From JAJVHZ01 sp041395385 (lineage in GTDB: Bacteria > Pseudomonadota > Gammaproteobacteria > JAJPIJ01), in NCBI GenBank assembly GCA_041395385.1, contig JAWLAN010000015.1:1-64000 (forward strand): a stretch of DNA of 64,000 nt, written 5' to 3'. Below the pieces are notes generated by a model. The model made no database searches, was not told the origin of the DNA, and saw only the letters and a program-made list of their open reading frames with translations. The position numbers were made by a program, and so were the translations under genes. Positions 44,526 to 54,256 of the stretch are shown in pieces (positions within the stretch are counted from its first letter, which is position 1; each line of letters begins with the position of its first letter).

Positions 44526-45392
44526 TCAACGTTGCGTGGCGGCCGCGGCAGGGTCGAGCGCCATCAGGCGCGCGGCCGTCTCCGCCGGGAATTCGTAGAC
44601 GATGCCGAGATCCATGCGACCGAGCCGCAGCGCGGGTTCGCGCGCAAGGACCGCGTATTCGATGACGCCGCCGTCGCCGCCGACGATGTGGACGGTCTCC
44701 GTCGCGCCGCGCTTTCGATCCTCCTCGGCCATGGCGCGCACCTCCATCGCGCGCGCGTGCCGCCACTCCTCGATGAAGCGCGCGACCGTGTCCGCGGACC
44801 CGCTTCCGGTCGACGCGCGCAGGCGGCCGTCGCGTTGCTCGACCGTCAGCCCCGGCACGGTGATGCTGGCGATCGCGAAGTCCTCATCCAGCAGGCGCGG
44901 GTCGATATAGCTCTCCACGCCGGAGTTCAGGTGCTGGTTGATGATGTCCGTCACCAGGTGAACGGTATCGCCGCTGCGCACGTAGCGGTTCGGCGCCAGG
45001 GGGTGCTGGATGCCGAACTCGAAGCGCTGATCGTTCAGGATCAGGACCGAGTTGGGCTCCGCCAGGCCATACTTGCCGAGATCTCCCTCGAGCGCGGGGA
45101 AGCGCGTGAGACTGCGCGCGCCGAGGAAGTCCAGCAGCAGATTGATGCGATCGGCATCGGCGCGTATCGCATACGGCTGCGTCATCCGCCAGCGCGCCTC
45201 CGATCGCTCCAGCACCATCGTCGCCGCGCGCGGATGGCGCAGCTCTATGCGCGATACCGAGTCCTTCGCGAGCGCGGTGAGCAGCGGCTGTTCGTCGGCG
45301 CTCCCCGGGTCCCCCGGTTGCTTCAGCGCCAGCCACAACAGCGCCGCGGCCACCAGCGCGAGCAGCGCGTTGAGCACGGTGCGCGCCTTCAT
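44526..45392 (-). CDS. DUF4340 protein of a Gld-like ABC system
   Basis: 288 residues. One N-terminal membrane helix (TVLNALLALVAAALLWLALKQPG) precedes a periplasmic domain with repeated DUF4340-type strands (RIELRHPRAATMVLERSEARW, LLLDFLGARSLTRFPAL, VLILNDQRFEFGI). The function is unknown; in Proteobacteria the gene regularly follows the GldG-like gene, which it overlaps by 4 bases here. It is probably a partner in the ABC assembly. Confidence 0.85.
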   Translation of the reverse strand: MKARTVLNALLALVAAALLWLALKQPGDPGSADEQPLLTALAKDSVSRIELRHPRAATMVLERSEARWRMTQPYAIRADADRINLLLDFLGARSLTRFPALEGDLGKYGLAEPNSVLILNDQRFEFGIQHPLAPNRYVRSGDTVHLVTDIINQHLNSGVESYIDPRLLDEDFAIASITVPGLTVEQRDGRLRASTGSGSADTVARFIEEWRHARAMEVRAMAEEDRKRGATETVHIVGGDGGVIEYAVLAREPALRLGRMDLGIVYEFPAETAARLMALDPAAAATQR

Positions 45393-46744
45393 CGACGGCG
45401 GCGCCTGTACCAGATCCGCGCGCCCGCGGCCAGCAACAACAGCGGCAATACGAACAGGAAGCCGAAGCCGACGGCGAGCGTCGCGGCGCGCGTAAGCTCG
45501 AGCGTGGCATCCGGCGCGGTGCGCGCCGGGATCGCGACGAGCTCGTCATCGCCGGTCAGCCAGGTGAACAGCCGCAGGCCAAGGTCGAGATTGCCGCTGT
45601 TACCGAGGTAGGTGTTGGAGAGGAAATCGCCGTCGCCGATCACCGCCACCCGCTGACCGGCCGAGCCGGATGCCCCTGCCTTCCCCCGGGTCACGGTCAT
45701 GCCCACCGCGAGCGGCCCCTGCGCGTCGGCCGCCGCGTCGAACGCCACGTTGCCGCTCAACTCTCCGGTCTCGGCCCAGGCGCCCGCGGCGGTCTCGAGC
45801 AGCGGCGCGTGCTGCCAGCCTTCGGCCGGTTGCGCCCTCAGTCCCGCCGCGTAGGGGAAAAGGGTCAGGACATTGAAGCCCCTGGTGGCGGGGTGATCGG
45901 GATAGTTCGCGATCAGCGCGAGCGCGGCGTTGTCCAGCCCCAGCTTCTGGCTCGTGGGATCCACGATCGTGCCGGCCAGCACGGCGATTCCCAGCGCTTC
46001 GAGCAGGGGGTCCAGCCCACGCTGCGATCCGGGTTCGGTGAGCAGGAGCAGATTGCCGCCGCGCTCGAGGTAGTCCCGCACGACGCCAGTCTCGGCGGCG
46101 AGCCAGTCCGACTGCGGGCTGGCGATCACCAGCAGCGCGGTGTTGTCGGGAACGGCGGCGGTCTCGGCGAGCAGCAGCGGCTGCACCCTGAAACCGCGAT
46201 TGGAAAGCTGCGCCGCAAACTGACCCAGATCGTGATTCGCCTGGCCGTGCGGGTCACGCTCCCCGTGGCCCTGCGCGAAGGCTACCCATCGTTCGCCGCC
46301 GCGCGCGAGCGACTGCAGCGCATTGGTCAGGGCCTCTTCGGTGATGCCGTCGACATGCTGTTCACGCTCGCCGTAGCGCACGATCATCTCGCCGTCGAAC
46401 CGGATCCCGGCCTGGCGCGTGCGCTCCGGATCCCGATCCGGATCCACGAACTCCAGCGATACATCCGGCTTCGCGCGCTGGTAGCGCTCGACGAGGAAGC
46501 GTGCCTGCTCGCGCAGGGGGCTGGATTTCGCCATGTACGCGCTCACGAGCACGGGCCTGTCGAGCCCCGCAAGCACCGCGCGACTGGCCTCGGCGATCGT
46601 GTGTCGCCTCGCCGCCGTCCAGTCGTACACGCGCTCGTAGCGCAGGCTGAGGTAGGCGGCCAGCACGCCGATGGCGATGATGAGCACCGCGCTCAGGTAG
46701 CCCTGCCACTTCAACCACAGGCGCCGGGAGTGGGGTTCGGCCAT
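45389..46744 (-). CDS. GldG-like ABC auxiliary protein
   Basis: 451 residues with one membrane helix at each end (YLSAVLIIAIGVLAAYLSLRY and VGFGFLFVLPLLLLAAGARIWY) and a large periplasmic region between them. The middle contains the ABC-auxiliary (DUF4350/GldG) fold: VAFAQGHGERDP, LLVIASPQSDWLAAE and a VIGDGDFLSNTYLG motif. In gliding Bacteroidetes GldG works with GldF and GldA, but in Proteobacteria the substrate is unknown. It lies between the permease and DUF4340 genes. Confidence 0.88.
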   Translation of the reverse strand: MAEPHSRRLWLKWQGYLSAVLIIAIGVLAAYLSLRYERVYDWTAARRHTIAEASRAVLAGLDRPVLVSAYMAKSSPLREQARFLVERYQRAKPDVSLEFVDPDRDPERTRQAGIRFDGEMIVRYGEREQHVDGITEEALTNALQSLARGGERWVAFAQGHGERDPHGQANHDLGQFAAQLSNRGFRVQPLLLAETAAVPDNTALLVIASPQSDWLAAETGVVRDYLERGGNLLLLTEPGSQRGLDPLLEALGIAVLAGTIVDPTSQKLGLDNAALALIANYPDHPATRGFNVLTLFPYAAGLRAQPAEGWQHAPLLETAAGAWAETGELSGNVAFDAAADAQGPLAVGMTVTRGKAGASGSAGQRVAVIGDGDFLSNTYLGNSGNLDLGLRLFTWLTGDDELVAIPARTAPDATLELTRAATLAVGFGFLFVLPLLLLAAGARIWYRRRRR

Positions 46745-46748
46745 GCGC

Positions 46749-47507
46749 TCAGCCGTGCAGACGATCCGCGTCCAGGCGCCAGATCGCCAGCGCGAGACAC
46801 ACGAGCGTGAGGATCACGAAGTAAAGGATATCGCTCGAAGCGAAGCGGCCCGCGAGCAGCGGCTCGTAGTGCCGGCTCATCGACAGGTAGCGCATCAGCA
46901 CGCCGGTGCGGGTCTCCGTGGCGACCTCCGTGGACCAGTCGATGATCTTCAAGAGCAGCAGGGCCCCGAAGGTGATCATCGCCGCGGCGATTGGCTCCTC
47001 CACGGCGCTGGAGATGAGCACGCCCATGGCCACGAAGGCGCTCAACAGCAGGATCAACGTCAGCACGCAGGCCCCGAGGTGGCGCCAGTCGGGCACCGTG
47101 CCGAGCGCCAGCGAGGCGGGCATGGCCGCGACCAGCAGGGCGAGGAGGGCAAAAAAGGCGAGCAGGCCGAGGTATTTCCCCAGCACGATCTGCGTGGAGG
47201 AGACCGGCGCGGATTGCAGCAGCACGAGCGTGCCGGCGCGGCGCTCCGCGGCGATCGCGCGGTGCGTGAGCAGCGGCGCGACCAGCAGCAGTATCATCGC
47301 CGCGAACTCGAACAGCGGCGCGGCGACGATCTCGGTGACCCCGGGCGCGTACGGCAGCCCGGCGAGGCGCGGTTGGATCTCCGTGAACACCTGCACCTGC
47401 ACCAGGAACGCGTAGGCGAGTATGACGACGACTACCGCGAGGATCACCCACGCCAGCGGGGAGAGAAACAGCGAGCGCAGCTCGCGCGCGGCGATGGCGG
47501 CCGTCAT
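46749..47507 (-). CDS. ABC-2 type permease (GldF-like)
   Basis: 252 residues with six predicted membrane helices. The start TAAIAARELRSLFLSPLAWVILAV and the ERRAGTLVLLQSAPVSSTQIVLGKYL coupling segment are typical of ABC-2 permeases. It lies immediately after the ATPase gene (stop and start adjoining) and 4 bases before the GldG-like gene, forming one exporter-type complex. Confidence 0.92.
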   Translation of the reverse strand: MTAAIAARELRSLFLSPLAWVILAVVVVILAYAFLVQVQVFTEIQPRLAGLPYAPGVTEIVAAPLFEFAAMILLLVAPLLTHRAIAAERRAGTLVLLQSAPVSSTQIVLGKYLGLLAFFALLALLVAAMPASLALGTVPDWRHLGACVLTLILLLSAFVAMGVLISSAVEEPIAAAMITFGALLLLKIIDWSTEVATETRTGVLMRYLSMSRHYEPLLAGRFASSDILYFVILTLVCLALAIWRLDADRLHG

Positions 47508-48446
47508 CTACGCCGCCTCCGTGGCGAGATCGCCGGAGGTCACGCGCAGGAAGACCTCTTCCAGCGATCGATCCTGCGGTGCGAGCTCGATGAGGCCCCA
47601 GTCCGCGCCGACGCAGCGGCGCGCGAAGTCCTCGCCGTCGAGCTGCGGGCCGGCGATCAGGAAACACTGCGCGTCCAGCATGTCCACCCGTTGCACGCCC
47701 TCGAGCGACTTCAGCGTCTCCAGGGGCGGCGGCCGGCGCAGACGCACGCGCCAGCCGCGGGTCGCCTCGGACAGCGCGGCCAGGGTCGAGTCCAGCACGA
47801 TCCGCCCGGCATTGATCAGCAGCACGCGATCGCAGACGGCCTGGACCTCGGGCAGAATGTGCGTGGACAGCAGGACGCCGTGGTCGGCGCGCAGCTCGCG
47901 TATCAGTTGCCGGATCTCCCGGATCTGGATCGGGTCGAGGCCGACCGTCGGCTCATCGAGGATCACCACCTCCGGGGAGTGGACGATCGCCTGCGCTATG
48001 CCGAGGCGCTGCTGATAGCCCTTGGAAAGGCTGCCGATCAGCCTCGCGCCGACTTCCTGCAGGCTGCACCGGTCCTTGACCCTGGCCAGCGCTGCTCCCG
48101 CCTCGCAGGCGGCCACGCGGCGCAGGCGCGCGCAGTAACGCAGGTACTCATCGACGGTCAGTTCGCGATAGACCGGCGGCTGCTCGGGCAGGTAACCGAT
48201 GCGGCGCTTCGCCGCGATGGGATGTTCCAACAGATCGATGCCGGCGATGTGCACCGTGCCGCCGCTGGGCGCGAGCACCCCGCTCAAGATGCGCATCGTC
48301 GTGGATTTTCCGGCGCCGTTGGGGCCGAGGAAACCGACCACTTCGCCCCGGCGAACGGCGACGTCGATGTCATGCAGCACGCGCCGTTCGCCGTACACGC
48401 GCGACAAACTGCTTGCGGCGATCAGGAGTTCATCGGGGCTGGCCAT
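47508..48446 (-). CDS. ABC transporter ATPase (GldA-like)
   Basis: 312 residues. Walker A GPNGAGKST at 41-49, the signature LSKGYQQRLGIAQA and Walker B VVILDEPTVGLDP are intact. A C-terminal extension of about 90 residues after the ATPase core is typical of CcmA/GldA-type subunits. It powers the permease next to it. It is the first gene of the four-gene Gld-like operon. Confidence 0.94.
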   Translation of the reverse strand: MASPDELLIAASSLSRVYGERRVLHDIDVAVRRGEVVGFLGPNGAGKSTTMRILSGVLAPSGGTVHIAGIDLLEHPIAAKRRIGYLPEQPPVYRELTVDEYLRYCARLRRVAACEAGAALARVKDRCSLQEVGARLIGSLSKGYQQRLGIAQAIVHSPEVVILDEPTVGLDPIQIREIRQLIRELRADHGVLLSTHILPEVQAVCDRVLLINAGRIVLDSTLAALSEATRGWRVRLRRPPPLETLKSLEGVQRVDMLDAQCFLIAGPQLDGEDFARRCVGADWGLIELAPQDRSLEEVFLRVTSGDLATEAA

Positions 48447-48526
48447 GTTCGCGGGCTATTATTTCGTTTCATCCGCGCATTGCCAAGCCGCGGTCCGTTC
48501 CGAATCCGGCGCCGCCGCAGGGCGAT

Positions 48527-49633
48527 CTACGGTCGCTGCGAGACCTCCGCCTCCAGGCGCAGCACGGCGCCCCCGTCCGGATGATCCGGGAAGCGCCCGG
48601 CAAATCCCTTGAGCACGTGCGATGCCAGCTCGGTCTTGCCCAGGGTGAGGGCAAGGCGTGCGATCGGCAGGACCTGGCCGGCCTCTTCGACACGGAACTC
48701 CCGGGACAGCGACATGCACCGCTCGTAGACCTCCAGCGCTTCGGCAAGCCGCCGTGTCCGCACCAGCCGCGTGATGAGGATTTGACCATGCCGTAACGCC
48801 GGCTCGGGCGTCGGCCAGTCCAGCAACTGCCCGTGCACGTAAATGTGGTCCTCGATGCGATCGCCTAGACGCTTCAGCCCCGCCTCCAGGGTCGCCATGG
48901 CGTCGCGGCTGCGATTGGCGCTGGCGGCTCGATAGGCCTCGTCCAGCACGCGGTTGACCTCCGCGCGTAGTCTGTCCCGGCGTTCCGATTCGTCACGCTC
49001 CGGCGTGAGATCCGGCTCGAAACCCAGCGCATCGCGATGCCGGTAGAGCAGGCGCCCGGTCAAATGGAAAGTCGCGATCACCGCGTACAGCATCAGCGCG
49101 AAGGTGAGCGCGGGCGTCAGATGCCCGGCGGCGAAATAGATCGCCACGCCGAGGACCAGCGGCACCGCGGTGACGATGGCGTAATCGCGCCCGCACGCGC
49201 GCACCAACCCGAGCAGGGCGGTGGGGTCCAGCGCCATCAGCAGATCGTCGTCGAGCGCGATCTGGGCCGCGACCGCGGGCTGCAGCAGCAGTATGAGCGT
49301 GAACAGGATGGCCGACGCCCAGCGTCCGAGGAGCGCCTCGCTCCAATAGCACAGGGCGAAGGCGGCCAGCAGGAGCAGCAGGTGCTTGAGGGGTTGCTGG
49401 CTGAGGGGATTCACCAGTTCGACCGTCATCGGCGGCGGCTCGAAATGGCCATGGGCGGTGCGCTCGAGGACGTGATAAGCGTATTTCATCGGCCAGGAGA
49501 CGGCGATGATCGCCGCGACCAGGCCCAGCGGCGACAGGCTCCCGATCCAGAACAGGACGGCGAATACCGCGATTATCACCACGGCATGACCCCTGCATGG
49601 ATAACTCAGGGCCGCCGGCAGCTCCTCCAGCAT
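48527..49633 (-). CDS. membrane protein with helical C-terminal region
   Basis: 368 residues from the ATG at 49633; another in-frame ATG is at 49675, and neither has a good ribosome-binding site. The first 200 residues hold about six hydrophobic helices (for example AVVIIAVFAVLFWIG and YAIVTAVPLVLGVAIYFAA). The last 150 residues are soluble and helical, with repeated hairpins (ASANRSRDAMATLEAGLKR, RRLAEALEVYERCMSLS, LGKTELASHVLKGF) that look like TPR repeats. I recognise no named family. It is divergent from the desaturase gene. Confidence 0.7.
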   Translation of the reverse strand: MLEELPAALSYPCRGHAVVIIAVFAVLFWIGSLSPLGLVAAIIAVSWPMKYAYHVLERTAHGHFEPPPMTVELVNPLSQQPLKHLLLLLAAFALCYWSEALLGRWASAILFTLILLLQPAVAAQIALDDDLLMALDPTALLGLVRACGRDYAIVTAVPLVLGVAIYFAAGHLTPALTFALMLYAVIATFHLTGRLLYRHRDALGFEPDLTPERDESERRDRLRAEVNRVLDEAYRAASANRSRDAMATLEAGLKRLGDRIEDHIYVHGQLLDWPTPEPALRHGQILITRLVRTRRLAEALEVYERCMSLSREFRVEEAGQVLPIARLALTLGKTELASHVLKGFAGRFPDHPDGGAVLRLEAEVSQRP

Positions 49634-49811
49634 GGAACCGTCCCGGGAGGCGTCATCGCGGCGGTCTAGCGGCATGGCCGAACCGATGCACCGCAGCGGG
49701 CCGCCGCCGGTCGGGGCGCCAACGCCGGTTTCAGGAGTTCTGCGCGCATCGTCATTAGACCGTAGGATCGTCTTCGGCTACAGTTTACCCGGAAGCTGGG
49801 GGGAGGTTGGT

Positions 49812-50984
49812 ATGTTCAATGGCCTGATCGAACTGCCGTGGTGGGGATACGTGCTGGCGACCCTGGCGTTGACGCACGTCACCATCGTTTCGGTTACGGT
49901 TTTCCTGCACCGCCATCAGGCGCATCGCGCGATCGATCTGCACCCGGCGGTCTCGCATTTCTTCCGATTCTGGCTGTGGCTGACGACGTCGATGAACACC
50001 AGGGAGTGGGCAGCGGTACATCGCAAGCATCACGCGCGGGTCGAGACGCCGGAGGACCCGCATAGCCCCCGCGTCTACGGCATCGCCACCGTCCTCTGGC
50101 AGGGCGCGGAGCTCTACCGGCTTGCGGCAAACAACAAGGCGCTGGTGGAGAAATACGGCTACGGCACCCCGGATGACTGGCTGGAGCGCAATGTCTACTC
50201 CCGCCACAAGGACCTGGGCATCGTGTTGATGCTGCTGGCAGACCTGGCGTTGTTCGGAGTGATTGGGCTCACCGTCTGGGCGGTGCAGATGGCGTGGATA
50301 CCGTTCTTCGCGGCCGGCGTCATCAACGGGGTCGGACACTATCTCGGCTACCGGAACTTCGAGGTCGCGGACGCCTCGACGAACATCGTGCCCTGGGGGC
50401 TGCTGATCGGCGGCGAGGAACTGCACAACAACCATCACGCCTTCGCCAGTTCTGCCAAGTTCTCACAGAAGCCCTGGGAGTTCGATCTCGGATGGGGATA
50501 CATCCGCACACTGGTGCTGTTGGGCCTGGCGAGCGTTCGCAGGGTGGCGCCAAAGCCGGCGAAAGTGCGCGACAAGGTGGGCATAGACATCGATACCGTC
50601 CGCGCCATCGCGACACATCGCATGCACGTGATGGCGGCGTATGCCCATGAGGTGGTCGCGCGCGTCTACCGGGAGGAGATCCGGCGCGCCGGCCTGGAGT
50701 CCCGTTCGCTGCTCAAGCCCGTGAAGCGCTGGTTGAACCGCGAATCGCTGCTCGATGAGGCCACGCGGGCCCGGCTGAGCCAGGCGCTGGAACACAGCCA
50801 TGCGCTCGCGCGCGTCCATCAGTTCAAGCATTCGTTGCAGTCGCTTTGGTCGGCGCGCTCCGCGGCGCCCGAGACCCTGGTGGCCGCGCTGCAGGAGTGG
50901 TGCCGGCAGGCAGAGGAGACCGGCATCAGCGCCCTGGCGGAGTTCGCCGCCAGCCTGCGGAGGTACTCGCTGCGGCCGGCCTGA
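49812..50984 (+). CDS. fatty-acid desaturase
   Basis: 390 residues from the ATG at 49812, with GGGAGG upstream. The three histidine boxes that hold the di-iron centre are HRHQAHRA (33-40), HRKHHARVE and HNNHHAFASSAKF, in a membrane protein of about four helices. This is the delta-9 type used to make unsaturated membrane lipids with O2. About 120 residues follow the last box, mostly helical and charged, a tail also common in bacterial DesA-like proteins. Confidence 0.93.
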   Translation: MFNGLIELPWWGYVLATLALTHVTIVSVTVFLHRHQAHRAIDLHPAVSHFFRFWLWLTTSMNTREWAAVHRKHHARVETPEDPHSPRVYGIATVLWQGAELYRLAANNKALVEKYGYGTPDDWLERNVYSRHKDLGIVLMLLADLALFGVIGLTVWAVQMAWIPFFAAGVINGVGHYLGYRNFEVADASTNIVPWGLLIGGEELHNNHHAFASSAKFSQKPWEFDLGWGYIRTLVLLGLASVRRVAPKPAKVRDKVGIDIDTVRAIATHRMHVMAAYAHEVVARVYREEIRRAGLESRSLLKPVKRWLNRESLLDEATRARLSQALEHSHALARVHQFKHSLQSLWSARSAAPETLVAALQEWCRQAEETGISALAEFAASLRRYSLRPA

Positions 50985-51039
50985 GCGGGTGCCCGCGACG
51001 CGGCCGGCGTGCGCGGTCCCGTGCGGGGGGCGGTCGCCC

Positions 51040-52242
51040 TCACTCGTGTCGCAGGGCGTCGATCGGATTCAGACCCGCCGCCCGGCGCGCGGGGAAGTAA
51101 CCGAAGATCACGCCGATCGCTGCGGAGAACAGGAACGACAGCAGATTGATGCCGGCGTCGAACATGTAGGGCACGTTCATCACGCCTGCCAGGAAGATGG
51201 ACGCCGCGGTGGCGATGGCGATGCCGATCAGTCCGCCCAGGCTCGATAGCACCACCGCCTCGATCAGGAACTGCAGCAATACCTCCCGCTCCAGCGCGCC
51301 GATGGCGAGCCGGATGCCGATCTCGCGGGTCCGCTCCGTCACCGACACCAGCATGATGTTCATGATGCCTATGCCGCCGACCAGCAGGCTGACCGCCGCC
51401 ACGGCGCCGAGCAGCATGGTGAGGATTTTGGTCGTGCTGGTGAGGGTTTCGGCGATCTGCCGGGTGTCCATGACGCGAAAGTCGTCGTCCTCGTTCTCGG
51501 CAATGTTGCGCCGTTCGCGCAGCAGCAATGTGAGCTGTTCCTTGACCGCGTCGATGGACGCGCCGTCCTTCACGGAGACGGTCAGGCGGCTGATGTCCTG
51601 GGTGCCGGTCAGGCGTCGCTGTACCGTGCGCAGCGGCATCACAACGGTATCGTCCTGATCCGAGCCCATGGCCGACTGGCCCTTGGCCTTGAGCAGGCCG
51701 ATCACCTCGCACGCGAACTGCTTGATGCGGATCTCGCTGCCCACCGGGTTCTGTCGGCCGAACAGCTTCTCGCGCACGGTATCGCCGATCACGCACACCG
51801 CCTTGCCGGCCCGCTCCTCCGGCTCGCTGAAGTTGCGTCCGGCTGCCAGCACCCAGTTGCCTGCCGGAAAGTAGTCGTTGGTACTGCCGGTGACCACGGT
51901 AGACCAGTTGCTGGCCTGAAACACGGCAGTCGCCGCCGTGCTCACCACCGGGGCGACTCTTTCGGCGCCGCTGATCTGATTGCGCACGGCATCGACGTCG
52001 GCGCTCTTGAAGTTGGGCGCCGCCTCGGCGCCGGGACCGAAGCGCTGGCCCGGCCTCACCATCAGCAGATTGCTGCCCATGCTGGAAATCTGGTCGGACA
52101 CGGACCGGGTGGCGCCGTTGCCGAGGGTAACCATGGTGATGACGGCGGCAACGCCGATGACGATGCCCAGCACGGTGAGGAAGGAGCGCATCAGGTTGCG
52201 CCGGATCGCGCGCAACGCGAGCAGCAAGGTGTTCCACAGCAT
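51040..52242 (-). CDS. MacB-type ABC permease
   Basis: 400 residues. The first helix (FLTVLGIVIGVAAVITMVTLGNGA) leads a MacB periplasmic domain of about 200 residues, followed by three membrane helices with TSTTKILTMLLGAVAAVSLLVGGIGIMNIMLVSVTERTREIGIRLAIGA, the FtsX/MacB signature. It uses mechanical motion to push substrates through MacA and an outer-membrane channel. The ATPase is a separate gene, overlapping by one base. Confidence 0.94.
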   Translation of the reverse strand: MLWNTLLLALRAIRRNLMRSFLTVLGIVIGVAAVITMVTLGNGATRSVSDQISSMGSNLLMVRPGQRFGPGAEAAPNFKSADVDAVRNQISGAERVAPVVSTAATAVFQASNWSTVVTGSTNDYFPAGNWVLAAGRNFSEPEERAGKAVCVIGDTVREKLFGRQNPVGSEIRIKQFACEVIGLLKAKGQSAMGSDQDDTVVMPLRTVQRRLTGTQDISRLTVSVKDGASIDAVKEQLTLLLRERRNIAENEDDDFRVMDTRQIAETLTSTTKILTMLLGAVAAVSLLVGGIGIMNIMLVSVTERTREIGIRLAIGALEREVLLQFLIEAVVLSSLGGLIGIAIATAASIFLAGVMNVPYMFDAGINLLSFLFSAAIGVIFGYFPARRAAGLNPIDALRHE

Positions 52243-52949
52243 CAGGCGGCCTCCGCGTTGCGTCGGTCGCTGTCGACGCGGCCGTCGAGAAAGCGGACGA
52301 TGCGCTTGGCGTGTGCTGCCATGTCCGGCTCGTGGGTGACCATCAGTACGGTGATACCCTGCTCGCGGTTGAAGGTGCCGATCAGATCCATGATCTCCTC
52401 GCTGGTACGGGTGTCCAGATTGCCGGTCGGCTCGTCGGCCAGCAACACCGTCGGGCGGGTGACGATGGCGCGGGCGATGGCCACGCGTTGCTGCTGTCCG
52501 CCGGACAGCTCTGCCGGCGTGTGATGCTCCCAGCCCCTCAGACCCACCTGCTCGAGCGCCGCGCGCGCCGCGGCGTGACGCGGGCCGGCGCGCTCGCCGC
52601 GATAGATGAGCGGCAGCTCGACGTTTTCCAGCGCGGTGGTGCGCGCCAGGAGATTGAAGCCCTGGAACACGAAGCCGAGATAGCGTCGCCGGAGCAGCGC
52701 GCGCTGGTTGCGCGACAACGCCTCGACGTGCACGCCCTTGAACTCGTAGCAGCCGCTGCTGGGGGTATCGAGGCAGCCGAGGATGTTCATCGCGGTGGAC
52801 TTGCCGGAGCCGCTAGGGCCCATGATGGCGACGAAGTCGCCCGCTTCGATGTCGAGATCGATACCCTTCAGGGCCTGCAAGGCGGCCTGACCGCGGCCGT
52901 AGGTCTTGGTGATGCCGGACAGCCTGATGAGCGGGACCGCGTCGGTCAT
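52242..52949 (-). CDS. MacB/LolD-type ABC ATPase
   Basis: 235 residues from the ATG at 52949, overlapping the adaptor stop (ATGA). Walker A GPSGSGKST at 44-52, the LSGGQQQRVAIARA signature and LLADEPTGNLD Walker B mark the MacB/LolD family. It drives the permease downstream. In E. coli MacB these two parts are one protein; here they are separate. Confidence 0.95.
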   Translation of the reverse strand: MTDAVPLIRLSGITKTYGRGQAALQALKGIDLDIEAGDFVAIMGPSGSGKSTAMNILGCLDTPSSGCYEFKGVHVEALSRNQRALLRRRYLGFVFQGFNLLARTTALENVELPLIYRGERAGPRHAAARAALEQVGLRGWEHHTPAELSGGQQQRVAIARAIVTRPTVLLADEPTGNLDTRTSEEIMDLIGTFNREQGITVLMVTHEPDMAAHAKRIVRFLDGRVDSDRRNAEAA

Positions 52950-54256
52950 GGCGCCGTGCTCATGCTCTCCGTGATCACCTGCATGCCGGCCTCGAGCGGG
53001 CCGTCCACGACCTCCGTCACGCTGCCGTTGGTAGCGCCGGTCCGGATCTCGATGGCCGCGGGCTCGCCGTCGCGCAGCACCCACACGCGCGGCGCGCCGT
53101 TGCCGGTCATCTGCTGGACCTTGCGCACCTGCGGCGGAGGTCGCGGGATGAGGACCCCCACCAGGCCGCGGCCCGTGGTCGCATTCGCGGCATCGGTTGC
53201 CGCCGGCGGCGTGTAGCGCAGCGCCGCATTCGGCACCAGCAGTGCGTTCTCGCGCGTGATCGTGGTGATCTCGGCGGTGCCCGTCATGCCAGGGCGCAGG
53301 CTCAAGTCATCGTTGTCTACTTCGAGCACGGTCAGATACGAGATGACGCCTTCCTTCTCCTGCGAGCCGTAGCCGACGCGGGTGATGACCGCGTCATATC
53401 GGCGGCCGGGCCAGGCGTCGACGGTAAAGGTGGCCTTCTGCCCGGTCTCGACCTGGCCGACATCGGCCTCGTCGACGTCCACCTGCAGCTCCATCTTCGA
53501 GAGATCCTCGGCCAGCGTGAACAGCACCGGCGCCTGGAAGGAGGCGGCGACCGTTTGCCCCGGTTCCACCTGACGCGAGAGGACCACGCCGTCGATCGGT
53601 GAGCGGATGCTGGCCTTCTCGATGTCGGTCTCGTTGGACTGCAGCTCGGCGCGCGCCTGGGAGACGCTCGCGCGGGCGCTCGCCTCGTTGGCCTCGGCCC
53701 GTTTCAGGTTGGCCTCGGCCGCGTCCATCTCGGTCTTGGAAGGCACCTTGCCCCCGGACAGTTCCGAGACTTGCCGAAAGCGTGCGAGCGTGGCGCGGGC
53801 CTCGGCCACGGTGGCCTGCGCCTGCAGCACGGCCGCCTCCGCAGCGGCGAGACTGGCACGCAACCGGGCCATCGCATCCTCGAGCTTGGAGAGATCCAGG
53901 CGGGCCAGCACCTGGCCCTTGCCAACACGATCGTTGTCGTCGACGAACACCTCGGCGACGATGCCCGAGAGCTCGCTGCCGACGTCTACCTGGTTGGTGG
54001 GCTGAAGATTGCCCGTGGCCGACACCCGGACCACCAGCGTCCCGACGGTGACCGCTTCGGTGATGTAGCGTGGCGCCACGGTCTGCTCTTCCCTGCGGAA
54101 GTACAGGAAGGCCGTTCCTGCGGCCACGATCAGCACCGCCGCCGTCCATAGCGTGCGCCGCAGAAGCCGGCCGCCGGATTGGCTGCCCAGAACGGCCTCG
54201 AGGGTCTCGCCCCGATCGGAAGCCGCCGTCTCGGCGGTGGAATTCGAGGTGTTCAT
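52946..54256 (-). CDS. MacA-type periplasmic adaptor (HlyD family)
   Basis: 436 residues from the ATG at 54256; the longer open frame upstream is not coding. A membrane anchor (LWTAAVLIVAAGTAFLYF) precedes the lipoyl half-motifs (GNLQPTNQVDVGSELSGIVAEVFV and SIRSPIDGVVLSRQVEPGQTV) that flank a coiled-coil hairpin of about 100 residues rich in Ala, Glu and Arg. It links the inner-membrane ABC pump to the outer-membrane channel. Coupled to both neighbours by ATGA overlaps. Confidence 0.94.
   Translation of the reverse strand: MNTSNSTAETAASDRGETLEAVLGSQSGGRLLRRTLWTAAVLIVAAGTAFLYFRREEQTVAPRYITEAVTVGTLVVRVSATGNLQPTNQVDVGSELSGIVAEVFVDDNDRVGKGQVLARLDLSKLEDAMARLRASLAAAEAAVLQAQATVAEARATLARFRQVSELSGGKVPSKTEMDAAEANLKRAEANEASARASVSQARAELQSNETDIEKASIRSPIDGVVLSRQVEPGQTVAASFQAPVLFTLAEDLSKMELQVDVDEADVGQVETGQKATFTVDAWPGRRYDAVITRVGYGSQEKEGVISYLTVLEVDNDDLSLRPGMTGTAEITTITRENALLVPNAALRYTPPAATDAANATTGRGLVGVLIPRPPPQVRKVQQMTGNGAPRVWVLRDGEPAAIEIRTGATNGSVTEVVDGPLEAGMQVITESMSTAP

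Noticed and set aside
46743..48584. Long open frame antisense to the Gld-like ABC genes
   Set aside because: Shadow; ABC motifs are intact on the minus strand.
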